64,000 nucleotides of DNA. Origin: CAXXOK01 sp963675655. GTDB lineage: Bacteria > Bacillota > Clostridia > Christensenellales > Aristaeellaceae. The notes beneath the pieces are model-generated. The model was not told the origin of the DNA. It did no database searches and saw only the letters and a list, made by a program, of their open reading frames with translations. Position 1 is the first letter of the stretch. The number at the start of each line of letters is the position of its first letter. Position numbers and translations under genes: made by a program. The stretch spans positions 1,922,001-1,986,000 of the forward strand of contig OY776489.1 of NCBI GenBank assembly GCA_963675655.1. Direction: 5' to 3'. Shown here piece by piece: positions 51,801-59,567 of this stretch.

Positions 51801-53364
51801 TTTCGGTAATTTTCGGTTTCAGCGGTACGCCCGGATCACATAGTATGCTGAGCTCTTCGGTGATCTCTCCATTTTCCAGCTTTACGGCGCCGATTTCGAT
51901 AATGCGATCGGCTGTGGCGTATAGACCGGTTGTTTCAAAGTCGAAAACCACTAACGGCTTGCCAAAAGGGCGGTCATCCGCATCGACGACCAAAGGAATC
52001 AGATCACACAAATACCCTTCCACACCGGGGATGAATTTAATATTATTCTTCTTCGCCGCGCCAAAGGCAGCGGGAAACGCCTGCGATACGCCGTGGTCGG
52101 TAATGGCGACTGCTGTGTGGCCCCACGCCGCAGCTTGCGTTACCAGCTCGCCCGCATCGCTGGTCGCATCCATCGCGCTCATGGCGCTATGCATATGCAG
52201 CTCGATGCGTTTTTCGCCCTCCGGCGCATCATCCGTACGTTCATGCTTGGGCATTTGCTGCATATCCCGTACCATAATGGACAGATCGCCTACAAAGGTA
52301 TCCTGCCGGCAATCGCCGCGTACACGCACGCGAACCCCGTTTTTAATTTTCTCTACCTGATCGGCAACGCGCTTTTTCTCCTCGTCGGATGGCGGGGTAG
52401 GCGTTTCCCCAAAACCGCCGCGCCGCATGCGATAGTTATAGAAGGCTTTGCAGTAAATAGTGGAGGTATCATCGCCCACGGCAAAGGTAACCAGCACCGT
52501 TTCGCCACCCTTTAACTCTTTGGGGTCGTTCACGCCGATAATTTCGCCTTCCACTACGATAATGCCGCTGTCTTCCCGCAGCTCCGCAATGGGTACGGGA
52601 TGGTCGCCGATGGCGCGGCCTTTGAGCACAGGGCCTTTTTTCTCGGGTGGTTTTCTCGTTTTGCAGGCGGGGGCTTTTTTAGGTTCGGTCACAGTGGGAA
52701 CCGCCGGGTTTGCAGGCTCATCCGGTACACCCCAAGGTGGAGGCTCCTCCCAAGGGGCGTAATCGCCCCCGGCGGAAGGTGGCTCGAGCTCTGCGGTATG
52801 CGGGTTGGCGGCACGGTTTTCCGCCTGTTCCTGCGCGCGGCGCGCTGCGGTTTGGGCGCGCATCATCTCCACCCACGCTTCCCGCTGGCCGCACTTGACC
52901 AGCGCCACGGTCATATGCAGGCGGAAAATATCCCATACGGCCTGCGAAAGCTTGGCATCCAGCTCATTACGGCGGAAAAAGGAAATGGAGAAATCGTCCG
53001 GGCAGGTGAGCAAAATACGATCCTGCTCCACAGCCCAGCCCACATCGTCCAGCCAGGCGCGCAGGGCGGGTGTCTGGCGGCGTAAAAAGTCCTTGAGTAC
53101 CGGATTGTATTTTTCAATATCGCCCACAAAATCTTCCGCCAGCCCCGGCGACGCGACGCGAAGGGCGATTTGCATTTTGGGGAATAATCCGCGCAGCCGC
53201 CGCTCCAGGGTTAAAAAATCCCTTTCGGGTACCAGCACGTCGCATAGAAAACTGAAATAGGCCTTATTGTCGGCCTTGCGGTAGAGTACGCGTTCCACGT
53301 GCAGCTTGTCCTTCAAAGGGGGCAGGGTTCCTTCCAGCACATGGATCAACTCGGTTTTGTTCAC
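48898..53364 (-). CDS. polC: DNA polymerase III alpha subunit, PolC type
   Basis: PolC is the main replicative polymerase of low-GC Gram-positives, with built-in proofreading. The 1488-residue protein shows an N-terminal domain; a Pro/Ala/Glu-rich linker (about 200-270); an OB fold (about 280-385); a PHP domain opening ELHMHSAMSAMDA (about 386); the DnaQ-type exonuclease LVVFDFETTGLYA (about 473); the second PHP part; a zinc module CDHCHKAFF with DCELCGNPLQ (about 958-985); and the palm DIDLNFSGEYQPRAH (about 1010). GTG at 53364 was chosen because AAAGGA lies 8 bases upstream; the open frame extends 42 codons further without support. Confidence 0.97.
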   Translation of the reverse strand: MNKTELIHVLEGTLPPLKDKLHVERVLYRKADNKAYFSFLCDVLVPERDFLTLERRLRGLFPKMQIALRVASPGLAEDFVGDIEKYNPVLKDFLRRQTPALRAWLDDVGWAVEQDRILLTCPDDFSISFFRRNELDAKLSQAVWDIFRLHMTVALVKCGQREAWVEMMRAQTAARRAQEQAENRAANPHTAELEPPSAGGDYAPWEEPPPWGVPDEPANPAVPTVTEPKKAPACKTRKPPEKKGPVLKGRAIGDHPVPIAELREDSGIIVVEGEIIGVNDPKELKGGETVLVTFAVGDDTSTIYCKAFYNYRMRRGGFGETPTPPSDEEKKRVADQVEKIKNGVRVRVRGDCRQDTFVGDLSIMVRDMQQMPKHERTDDAPEGEKRIELHMHSAMSAMDATSDAGELVTQAAAWGHTAVAITDHGVSQAFPAAFGAAKKNNIKFIPGVEGYLCDLIPLVVDADDRPFGKPLVVFDFETTGLYATADRIIEIGAVKLENGEITEELSILCDPGVPLKPKITEITGITDLMLTGKESPAEGVQKLLDFIGDCAVAAHNAPFDMGFLNAECARMGTKFQAPVIDTLVLARRLYPSWRSYKLGAVCRQLGVSLKNAHRAVHDAAATAKCLQAMFGELEKRGAKTLSEVDGVVQGESMSDTHHIILLCKTQKGMENLNHLISEGHVNYFHRHPNMPRHLITKYREGLIIGSACEAGELFRAVVTGKSDAELAKIADFYDYLEIQPIANNAFLLRNGEAKDEEQLRAFNRRIVTLGEKLGKPVVATGDVHFKDPQDAVYRSILQAGLGYEDCDEQPPLYFRTTNEMLAEFAYLGAEKAHEVVIGAPHAIADQVEALRLFPKHPKGEETFQPFWPDAENDIKTMTWGRAHELYGDPLPELIEARLNKELGSIIGYGFATLYSIAQKLVAKSLADGYLVGSRGSVGSSLVATMCGITEVNPLPAHYRCDHCHKAFFTPPEMGDVGVDLPDRDCELCGNPLQKDGYSIPFEVFLGFKGDKVPDIDLNFSGEYQPRAHAYIEELFGKGYVFRAGTISGLAEKTAYGFAAKYLESRGVYAGRAHKERLAAGCMGVKRTTGQHPGGIVVLPKEFDICQFTAIQHPADDIGGGTLTTHYDFRSMHDILVKLDCLGHDDPTMMHRLEELTGVNFKDIPLDDPKVMSLFQSPDALGVTREQIMSPTGTLGIPEFGTQFVQGMLMDTKPHTMEELVRISGLSHGTDVWLGNAQTLIDSGTATLPQCFCTRDDIMNFLISKGVANKMSFDIMESVRKGKGLKPEMEQAMLEHDVPQWAIDSCKKIKYMFPRGHAVAYVTMGLRVAWYKVYRPLAYYAAYFTIRADGFDGGTMILSSATLRDRLNEYHSRDERLNAKEKLEENALHMILEMQERGIRLLPADLYKSDPRRFLPEGEDLRCPFLAINGFPEVAAEGIVQARGTAFLSVEDLRVRAHLGTSVTDMLRAQGALEGMPETSQVDMFSILQ

Positions 53365-53413
53365 TTGGGATTTCCTTTCGATGATGGAATGTGATGCTTG
53401 AATTACTGCGCCT

Positions 53414-53890
53414 TTAGGCCAGCGTATCCATTTGCGCGGCAATATCGGCCTGCGATGCGCAATGCCCCATTTTACCGCCGACAAAAGCATGGCGGTCCAC
53501 TACGTTGCCGCCCCGCTCCGTAACCAGCGCAGCGATATAATCGTGCACCTTATCGCTGTTTTGTAAATCGGTAAATTGCTGAAAGGTGATGATGGTAACA
53601 TCCTTCCCGGTAAAATCGGCGTTACGCAGGAGGGTATTCATGGCCGGCACGGCGTTGCTGGCCCAGATGGGCTGCATCAGGCATACTTTTTGGGCGGGCT
53701 TCAAGGCTGCCCATGGATCGCCCGCAAGCTTTGAACCGCGTTTGAAAATCGCCTGTACAAAGTTACCACTGCGCTTTTCCACAAGTTCTACGCATGTGCC
53801 GCCTACTCGTTTTTGCAATAGCGTCGCACCTAAGCGGGTGTTGCCGTCCTTGGAATAGTAAATAATGACGGTATCGGTTGACGGTTCCAT
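53414..53890 (-). CDS. Flavodoxin-like protein
   Basis: The 158-residue protein is a short-chain flavodoxin-like fold: VIIYYSKDGNTRLGA at the N-terminus is the FMN phosphate loop, CLMQPIWASNAVPAMN is the isoalloxazine loop region and VTIITFQQF leads to the last strands. It lies between ispG (39 bases upstream) and polC (49 bases downstream) on the same strand. In E. coli reduced flavodoxin is the electron donor of IspG, so this protein may serve that enzyme. The start follows AAGGAGGG. Confidence 0.88.
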   Translation of the reverse strand: MEPSTDTVIIYYSKDGNTRLGATLLQKRVGGTCVELVEKRSGNFVQAIFKRGSKLAGDPWAALKPAQKVCLMQPIWASNAVPAMNTLLRNADFTGKDVTIITFQQFTDLQNSDKVHDYIAALVTERGGNVVDRHAFVGGKMGHCASQADIAAQMDTLA

Positions 53891-53929
53891 GGCGAGCCCT
53901 CCTTGCGTTATGTTTTTGTAAGCAAGCGG

Positions 53930-55048
53930 TTATTCGCCGTTTTTGGCGGCTTTTTCTTTTTCTTTGGCAATGCGCAGCGCGCGTTCAATCAGGATTGCAG
54001 CCAAATCGCCCTCCACCCGTTCCGGGTCCTTGCCTTTTTCAAAAATTGCGCCGACAGCATAATTTCCGCCCTGCCCGCCGGCAGGCTGCCCCGCCGCCAG
54101 ACCACCGCCCGCAAGCCCAATATCAGCTTCGCGTGCTTCTCCGGGGCCGTTGACCACACACCCCATAACCGCTACGGTTAGCGGTACGCGCACGTTTGCC
54201 AGCGCCTGCTTTACACGCAGGGCGATGGCGGTAACGTCTATGCTGGTGCGCCCGCAGGTAGGGCAGGAGATGAAATTTACGGAATCCTTGCGCAGACCGC
54301 AGGCTTTGAGAATTTCGATTCCCGCGGCAATCTCCGGCACGGGATCGCCGGTGAGCGAAACGCGGATGGTATCGCCGATGCCATGCAGCAGCAGACTGCC
54401 AATGCCAATGGCGCTTTTAATATTGCCCTCGCCCGGCAGCCCCGCCTCGGTAACCCCAACGTGTAGGGGATAATCTGTTTTTTCCGCGGCCAACTCGTAA
54501 GCGGCTACGGTCAGGGGCACATCGGTCGCTTTGAGGCTGAGCACAATATCGGTAAAGCCGGTTTTCTCCAGCAGCGCCGCATGGTGCAAAGCGCTGTCCA
54601 GCATGCCCTGCGCGGTCACACCGCCGTAGCGGCGAAGAATATCCTTTTCGATGGAACCGCTGTTGACGCCAACGCGAATAGGCGCGTGGTGCGCCCTGGC
54701 GCAGTCCGCTACCAGCCGCACCTTCTCCTCACTGCCGATGTTGCCCGGATTGATACGCACCTTGGCCGCGCCATGCTCTAGCGCCGCGATGGCCAGATCG
54801 GCCCGATAATGAATATCCGCCACGATGGGTACGGGCGAGCCGTCCACAATAGTCTGGAAAGCGGGCACGCAGGCTTCGTCATACACGCTGACACGTACAA
54901 TATCCGCACCGGCTTGTGCCAATGCGCGTACCTGTGCAAGCGTTGCGGCCGCGTTACGCGTATCGGTATTGGTCATGCTTTGTACGGTTACCGGCGCGCC
55001 GCCGCCAATGGGCACGCCGTCGATGAAAAAGGCGCGGGTTTTGCGCAT
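53930..55048 (-). CDS. ispG: 4-hydroxy-3-methylbut-2-enyl diphosphate synthase (flavodoxin/ferredoxin)
   Basis: IspG performs the penultimate step of the MEP isoprenoid pathway using a 4Fe-4S cluster. The 372-residue protein has the TIM-barrel part beginning VTVQSMTNTDTRN and the cluster cysteines in FISCPTCGRTSIDV and MGCVVNGPGEARE. A Gly/Ala/Gln-rich stretch (GGGLAAGQPAGGQGGNY) is inserted before the last strand compared with short homologues. ATG at 55048 follows AAAAGGAG by 8 bases; an upstream in-frame GTG was rejected. In many Bacillota ispG follows dxr and rseP; here a GT2 gene takes that position. Confidence 0.96.
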   Translation of the reverse strand: MRKTRAFFIDGVPIGGGAPVTVQSMTNTDTRNAAATLAQVRALAQAGADIVRVSVYDEACVPAFQTIVDGSPVPIVADIHYRADLAIAALEHGAAKVRINPGNIGSEEKVRLVADCARAHHAPIRVGVNSGSIEKDILRRYGGVTAQGMLDSALHHAALLEKTGFTDIVLSLKATDVPLTVAAYELAAEKTDYPLHVGVTEAGLPGEGNIKSAIGIGSLLLHGIGDTIRVSLTGDPVPEIAAGIEILKACGLRKDSVNFISCPTCGRTSIDVTAIALRVKQALANVRVPLTVAVMGCVVNGPGEAREADIGLAGGGLAAGQPAGGQGGNYAVGAIFEKGKDPERVEGDLAAILIERALRIAKEKEKAAKNGE

Positions 55049-55053
55049 TAGGA

Positions 55054-55977
55054 TCACTCCTTTTCGCGGGTGATGTAAAGGGGACGGCGTTTGGTTTCCA
55101 GATAGGTTTTACTTAAATACTGTCCCAGTATGCCGGTGCAGAAAAGCTGCAAACCGCCCAGCAGTAAAATGATGCAGATCATCGCCGGGAAGCCTGCCAC
55201 CGGGTCGCCCCAGATAAGGGTTTTAACAAAGAAATAGAGGATCAGCACAAAGGCCAGCAGGCAAAATGCCAGCCCCGTTACGCTGGCGATGGCCAGCGGC
55301 ATGGTGGAAAAACCGATAATCCCGTCCAGCGAGTACACCAGCAGTTTCCAAAACGACCATTTGGTCTGCCCAGCAACACGCTCGATGTTTTCATATTCCA
55401 GCCACTTAGTCTGAAAGCCGACCCAGCTGAAAATGCCTTTGCTGAAACGGCTTACCTCTTTTAGAGACAAAATCGCGTCTACCATGCGGCGGGTCATCAG
55501 GCGGTAATCGCGTGCGCCGTCCACCACTTCGGTCTGGCTGATTTTGTTAATGAGGCGGTAAAACGCCCTCGCAAAAAAGGAGCGCAGTTTCGGTTCGCCC
55601 TTACGGGTGACGCGGCGGGTCGCGACACAATCGTACGCCTCGGTTTCCAGCGTTTCAAGCATGGTGGGCAGCAGCGAAGGCGGGTCCTGCAAATCGGCAT
55701 CCATAATGGCGATGTAGTCGCCGGTGGCGGCTTCCAGCCCCGCGTACATGGCGGACTCTTTGCCGAAGTTGCGGCTGAAGCTGATGTAGTGCACGCGCGG
55801 GTCCTGCTCGCGCAGTTGCTGGAACTGTTCCAGCGTGCCGTCAGTGCTGCCGTCGTCTATAAACCACCATTCTGTTTCCAGAGCAATATCCTGGAGTGCT
55901 TTAGCACACTCCCGGTAGAAAATCGGCAATGCCTCCTGCTCGTTATAGCAGGGAACGATAATACTGATCCGCTTCAT
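55054..55977 (-). CDS. GT2 family glycosyltransferase, DPM1/GtrB-like, with two C-terminal helices
   Basis: The 307-residue protein has the GT-A nucleotide-sugar domain (about 1-220): ISIIVPCYNEQEALP, WFIDDGSTDGT, FGKESAMYAGLEAATGDYIAIMDADLQDPP (DxD-type metal site) and DGARDYRLM, then two transmembrane helices (about 232-260 and 268-292). Relatives transfer a sugar from UDP or GDP to a polyprenyl phosphate to make flippable donors for wall or teichoic-acid glycosylation, the kind of donor that GT-C proteins use. Its stop lies just before the ispG ribosome binding site, so the two are likely co-transcribed. Confidence 0.92.
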   Translation of the reverse strand: MKRISIIVPCYNEQEALPIFYRECAKALQDIALETEWWFIDDGSTDGTLEQFQQLREQDPRVHYISFSRNFGKESAMYAGLEAATGDYIAIMDADLQDPPSLLPTMLETLETEAYDCVATRRVTRKGEPKLRSFFARAFYRLINKISQTEVVDGARDYRLMTRRMVDAILSLKEVSRFSKGIFSWVGFQTKWLEYENIERVAGQTKWSFWKLLVYSLDGIIGFSTMPLAIASVTGLAFCLLAFVLILYFFVKTLIWGDPVAGFPAMICIILLLGGLQLFCTGILGQYLSKTYLETKRRPLYITREKE

Positions 55978-56503
55978 CAGTATGCCTCCGTTTCATCATA
56001 CGCATCCAGCGGCGTGCGCCGCACGCTGTAGCGCTTTTGAGGTTTCCACCATCATAGCACGTTTTCAGCGGGAAGAAAAGCATGTGGGGGCAGTGAAAAG
56101 GGAAAGGCTATAAGCGGTAAAAGCCAGTCTGTGTAAAGGAAAACCTGCTTTTTTCCAAACGAAAAACAACAGCCCTGCCAATAAAAAAGGAGGCAGGGCG
56201 GAACACTGATAAATGGGGGTTTTTATGGCCGCAATCCTCTTTAATATACTCAATGGGTGCGAAAGCATATGGCAGGACGCAAAATAGAATCATCGTACGG
56301 ATTTGCATGATAACGTTAGGACAGCGGAAAAATGCTTGCACAGTATTGGTAATGACACCTTTAGTTAAGCCGAAAGGCAGCAGCAACGCCAAGCGGCTTT
56401 TTGATTGATGCAACCGAAGTTGTTTGCGTAAGTTGTGTAAGCCAATCTATAAACGTTCATTGCCAATCGTGAGCAACGTATAAAAGTATAGAAGATAGAA
56501 CAA
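55978..56503. other. Intergenic region without a recognised gene
   Basis: The interval between the GT2 gene and the anti-sigma-like gene carries a stem GCCCTGCC/GGCAGGGC (56172-56199, 12-base A-rich loop) and a small palindrome GCGGCG-t-GCGCCGC near 56010. Only short frames without good starts were seen. It is more A/T-rich than the genes and could be decayed sequence. Confidence 0.5.
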
Positions 56504-56527
56504 CCGCCGCTTGCATGCAAGCGACGG
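56504..56527 (-). terminator. Hairpin after the anti-sigma-like gene
   Basis: CCGCCGCTTGC pairs with GCAAGCGACGG around an AT loop (one mismatch). On the minus strand it is followed by TTGTTC, a weak U-tract, 30 bases after the stop. Confidence 0.5.
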
Positions 56528-56556
56528 TAAAATTGATTATGATCTGCCAATAGGGC

Positions 56557-57504
56557 TTAGTGGGCAACGGCTGCGGCATACGCTTCGAAGAATTCCGGAC
56601 AGCTCCACGTGCCGCAGGCGCTCACGGTATCTTCGCCGACCATCATTTGTAACAGAAGCCCATTATCCAACCCGATCAACAGGCTGCGATTCGCGCCGGA
56701 ATCGAAAGAGGCGCTTTGGTACTGAGCGTTGGCAAGCAAGGTGTTTACAAGCATTTGCGCAGTGTCTGCATCGTTAATGGTGCCCTCGCCCGTCAGCTCT
56801 ATGGCGGTTACGCCATGGGAGGCTGTCAGGGTATCGGCAAGGGCTTCGCTTCCCAGCAACGCGCCCCCCGCATAGCTTACACGCTGGAAAACGCGCAAGC
56901 CTCCGTTTACGTAGGCTGCGGCCATAGCGCCTTGCATGCCTTTTACCGCGTATACCGTTGCCCCGGCGGAAACGATGTTGCTTACGATGCCGCCGTTGCT
57001 AAGCGCCGGTTCTACCGTATATTCGGTTACTTCGCCAAGGCTATCTCCCAGCAGGCCATCGCTCATGTTTGTGGGGCTGATGAGCAGGCGGTATACGGCG
57101 TTGCCTACCATAAGCATGGGGTAGTTGCCGTTTTTCTGGGTGGCGAAAAGGTTGCGGTACGTGCCGCTGGACGCGGATATGCCGCTAACGCTGATGCTGC
57201 CCGCGGGCACATCTAGCGTTTGCAGCGTTGCGCCGTTGGTGGAAGCAACCATGCTGCCAGCGCTGTGGCTATCCAGTTTCAGTGCATCATTTTGCGTGTG
57301 CAATAGCGTAGGTACGGCGAAAAGCCCCACACACAGGCACAGCGCGATGGCAACCGCCCCCGTCAGCAGCGGGCGCAGGCGCAGGTGTTGTTTGCGCCGT
57401 GGCTGTGCGGCGTTGATTTTAATGTTGGCAAGCAAGCGCTGGTCGGCGGTCAATCCGCTTAACTGGCGATTGGCGATTTCCGGCAGTTGTTCCAGCCGAT
57501 TCAT
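56557..57504 (-). CDS. Membrane-anchored anti-sigma-like protein paired with an ECF sigma factor
   Basis: The 315-residue protein has about 42 cytoplasmic residues (MNRLEQLPEIANRQLSGLTADQRLL), one transmembrane helix (about 44-66) and a large outer domain of about 245 residues with no recognised family. Its ATG overlaps the sigma factor stop codon (ATGA), the standard arrangement for a sigma/anti-sigma pair. The short inner part would bind the sigma factor and the outer domain would sense an envelope signal. There is no zinc-binding ZAS motif, so it belongs to a non-ZAS type. Confidence 0.75.
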   Translation of the reverse strand: MNRLEQLPEIANRQLSGLTADQRLLANIKINAAQPRRKQHLRLRPLLTGAVAIALCLCVGLFAVPTLLHTQNDALKLDSHSAGSMVASTNGATLQTLDVPAGSISVSGISASSGTYRNLFATQKNGNYPMLMVGNAVYRLLISPTNMSDGLLGDSLGEVTEYTVEPALSNGGIVSNIVSAGATVYAVKGMQGAMAAAYVNGGLRVFQRVSYAGGALLGSEALADTLTASHGVTAIELTGEGTINDADTAQMLVNTLLANAQYQSASFDSGANRSLLIGLDNGLLLQMMVGEDTVSACGTWSCPEFFEAYAAAVAH

Positions 57505-57986
57505 TGCGCGTTCCCTCCCTGTAAAATAGCTTCCAGCTTTTTGCGGCCCCGTGAAAGGCGGCTGGATATGGTACCTTCCGGCAAGCCTGTGATCTGCGCG
57601 ATCTCGCTGATGCCGAAGTTTTGGTAATAATGCAATAAAATCACTTCCCGAAACGGGGCGGGCAGGTTATGTACCGCGGCCATCATGGCTTCTTCCTCGT
57701 CGTGTGCGGCGGTTTGATCCGGCGCGGGAATCAACTCGAAAGTCGGGCTGCCCAGAATCACCCGCCGGGTCCAGGCGCTGCGCCATAGATCGCGGCAGCG
57801 ATTGAGCGCTACCTTGAAGAGCCATGCCTTCTCGCGGCCTTCTTCTAAATCCGGGGCGTTGGTCATCAGCCGGATAAACACATCCTGGCAAACATCCTCG
57901 GCTTTCTCCCTGTCGCCCAAATAGAAGTAGCATACCCGCAGTACATCGGTGGCGTACCTTTCGTACAGCCCCTCGAAATCTGGCAT
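57501..57986 (-). CDS. ECF-type RNA polymerase sigma factor
   Basis: The 161-residue protein has sigma region 2 (about 5-75) with YERYATDVLRVCYFYLGDREKAEDVCQDVFIRLM and region 4 (about 105-155) with LPAPFREVILLHYYQNFGISEIAQITGLPEGTISSRLSRGRKKL, the usual extracytoplasmic-function layout without region 3. ATG at 57986 was chosen because GGAGG lies 8 bases upstream; twenty further upstream codons lack a site. The following gene, overlapping by ATGA, encodes the probable anti-sigma factor. Confidence 0.94.
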   Translation of the reverse strand: MPDFEGLYERYATDVLRVCYFYLGDREKAEDVCQDVFIRLMTNAPDLEEGREKAWLFKVALNRCRDLWRSAWTRRVILGSPTFELIPAPDQTAAHDEEEAMMAAVHNLPAPFREVILLHYYQNFGISEIAQITGLPEGTISSRLSRGRKKLEAILQGGNAQ

Positions 57987-58152
57987 TCCAGAGCCTCCAT
58001 CACCGGCACGCCGCTTGGGCGGCCTATTTCTGCTCCAATGAGTCAACGGTCTTAAAGCACATTTTCTTGCGTTCTCAAGAAAAAAGATGCATTCTTTTTC
58101 CGCTTATTGATTGTAACATTCTCATCCTGTATGCGCAATGCCGGAAAAGGTT

Positions 58153-58182
58153 TTGCGCGTATCCCTCCACCTGTGCTATGAT
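58153..58182 (+). promoter_or_regulatory. Probable promoter for the HD hydrolase gene
   Basis: TTGCGC (58153-58158), an 18-base spacer and TATGAT (58177-58182) form a moderate sigma-A promoter ending about 50 bases before the ATG at 58232. Confidence 0.5.
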
Positions 58183-58231
58183 GGGGGCGCGCCGGTTCAG
58201 GTGCGCACACCACACAAGGAGGAGAAAGGCC

Positions 58232-58816
58232 ATGCAAACCGCTATTACCCGCCCGCAGGCGCTTACGATGCTGAAAAAGTATAATCAGGAGCCGTTTCAT
58301 ATCCGTCACGCGTTGACGGTGGAGGGCGTGATGCGCTGGTACGCTGGAGAACTGGGCTTTGGCGACGAAGCGGATTTTTGGGCGACTGTCGGGCTTTTAC
58401 ATGATATTGATTTTGAGCAATACCCCGAGCAACACTGTCAGGTGGCGCCGCGGCTGCTAGCAGACGGCGGTGCCGACGCGGATTTTATCCACGCTGTTTG
58501 CTCGCACGGCTATGGCCTTTGCAGCGATGTGAAGCCGGAACACACGATGGAAAAGGTGCTTTTTGCCGCCGACGAACTGACCGGGTTGATCGGCGCGGCG
58601 GCGCTGATGCGGCCGTCCAAGAGCGTGATGGATATGGAAGCATCCAGCATTAAAAAGAAATTTAAAGATAAAAAGTTTGCCGCCGGGTGCTCCCGCGATG
58701 TAATCCGCCAGGGGGCGGACGCGCTGGGGTGGGAGCTGGGCGATCTGTTTGAAAAAACCATACTGGCCATGCGTTCGTGCGAGGAAAGTATTGAAACGGA
58801 AATGGCCGCCCAGTAA
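58232..58816 (+). CDS. HD superfamily hydrolase (COG2316-like)
   Basis: The 194-residue protein has the HD metal-site motifs: HIRHALTVEGVMRW (first His), VGLLHDIDFEQYPEQH (HD pair), AVCSHGYG and ADELTGLIGAAALMRPSKSV (final Asp), and the SIKKKFKDKKFAAGCSRDVI stretch typical of this small COG2316-type group. It is probably a phosphohydrolase, possibly on nucleotides; the substrate is not known. ATG at 58232 was chosen over upstream codons because AAGGAGGAG precedes it and the HD fold begins there. Confidence 0.88.
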   Translation: MQTAITRPQALTMLKKYNQEPFHIRHALTVEGVMRWYAGELGFGDEADFWATVGLLHDIDFEQYPEQHCQVAPRLLADGGADADFIHAVCSHGYGLCSDVKPEHTMEKVLFAADELTGLIGAAALMRPSKSVMDMEASSIKKKFKDKKFAAGCSRDVIRQGADALGWELGDLFEKTILAMRSCEESIETEMAAQ

Positions 58817-58822
58817 AAAGCC

Positions 58823-58867
58823 AAAAAAGTCCTCCGGCCTGCGCGAATCTTCGCCCGGGTCGGAGGA
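58823..58867 (-). terminator. Terminator for the Ohr gene
   Basis: TCCTCCG (58830-58836) pairs with CGGAGGA (58861-58867). On the minus strand the stem leads into T6 (58828-58823). It lies between convergent genes, and the T-run favours minus-strand termination. Confidence 0.65.
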
Positions 58868-58925
58868 TGATTATTGAAATGGGTTTGTAATGAGCTTTTC
58901 GACTGGGCATGCAGCCCGGCTGCAC

Positions 58926-59348
58926 TCAGGCGATCTTTGCTGAAACGTTTACTTCAATGTTTCCGCGCGTTGCGTTGGAGTACGGGCATACCAGATGCGC
59001 CTGCTGCACCAGCTCATCGGCGGTTGCCTGATCAACGCCCTTGATGACGGCTACAATGTCTGCCGCCAGTGCAAAGCCGCCTGCGTCGTTTTTACCGATC
59101 CCGACGGTGATGTGTACCTCGGGCGGGTCCAGCTTAAGGCGTTTTACCTTATACACGTGCTGCAGCGCGCTGCCAAAGCAGGCGGAGTAACCGGCCGCAA
59201 ATAACTGTTCGGGGTTAAACCCTTCTTCTTTTTTGCCGCCCAGCGCTGCCGGAAGCGCCATTTCGAATTGCAGAGTACTGCCCTCTACATGAACTTGTCC
59301 GTCGCGTCCGCCTACGGATACTGCTTTTGCTTCATATAATCTCTTCAC
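58926..59348 (-). CDS. Organic hydroperoxide resistance protein (Ohr, OsmC family)
   Basis: The 140-residue protein reduces organic peroxides with a reactive cysteine pair: Cys in AAGYSACFGSALQHV (about residue 57) and Cys in HLVCPYSNATRGNIEV (about residue 121). The Ohr start region LYEAKAVSVGGRDGQV and the NPEQLFAAGYSACF motif separate it from OsmC proper. The start is GTG at 59348 after AAAAGGAG. No OhrR regulator adjoins it, so regulation is not evident. Confidence 0.94.
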   Translation of the reverse strand: MKRLYEAKAVSVGGRDGQVHVEGSTLQFEMALPAALGGKKEEGFNPEQLFAAGYSACFGSALQHVYKVKRLKLDPPEVHITVGIGKNDAGGFALAADIVAVIKGVDQATADELVQQAHLVCPYSNATRGNIEVNVSAKIA

Positions 59349-59526
59349 AGGAATCGCTCCTTTTACTTTTACTTTTCAGGTGGTTTGGTTTCCACTCATA
59401 GTATATCCACCCCGGTGCGGAGCTAAACGTTTTTTTCGATTTTTCGCATATAGACGGCTGAAACGCTTTGCGGGCAGGGGGTTTGTGCGTGTTCACAAAC
59501 TATTTACAGCGCTGGGAGGAAAGCTT

Positions 59527-59535
59527 TGCTATAAT
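59527..59535 (+). promoter_or_regulatory. Extended -10 element for the ABC operon
   Basis: TGC-TATAAT (59527-59535) is an extended -10 box with a perfect hexamer. The only -35-like TTTACA (59503-59508) is too far away (21-base spacer), so the promoter may rely on the extended element. Confidence 0.45.
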
Positions 59536-59567
59536 GAGGGTGTCAAACTGGGAAAGGGGGCTTGCGC

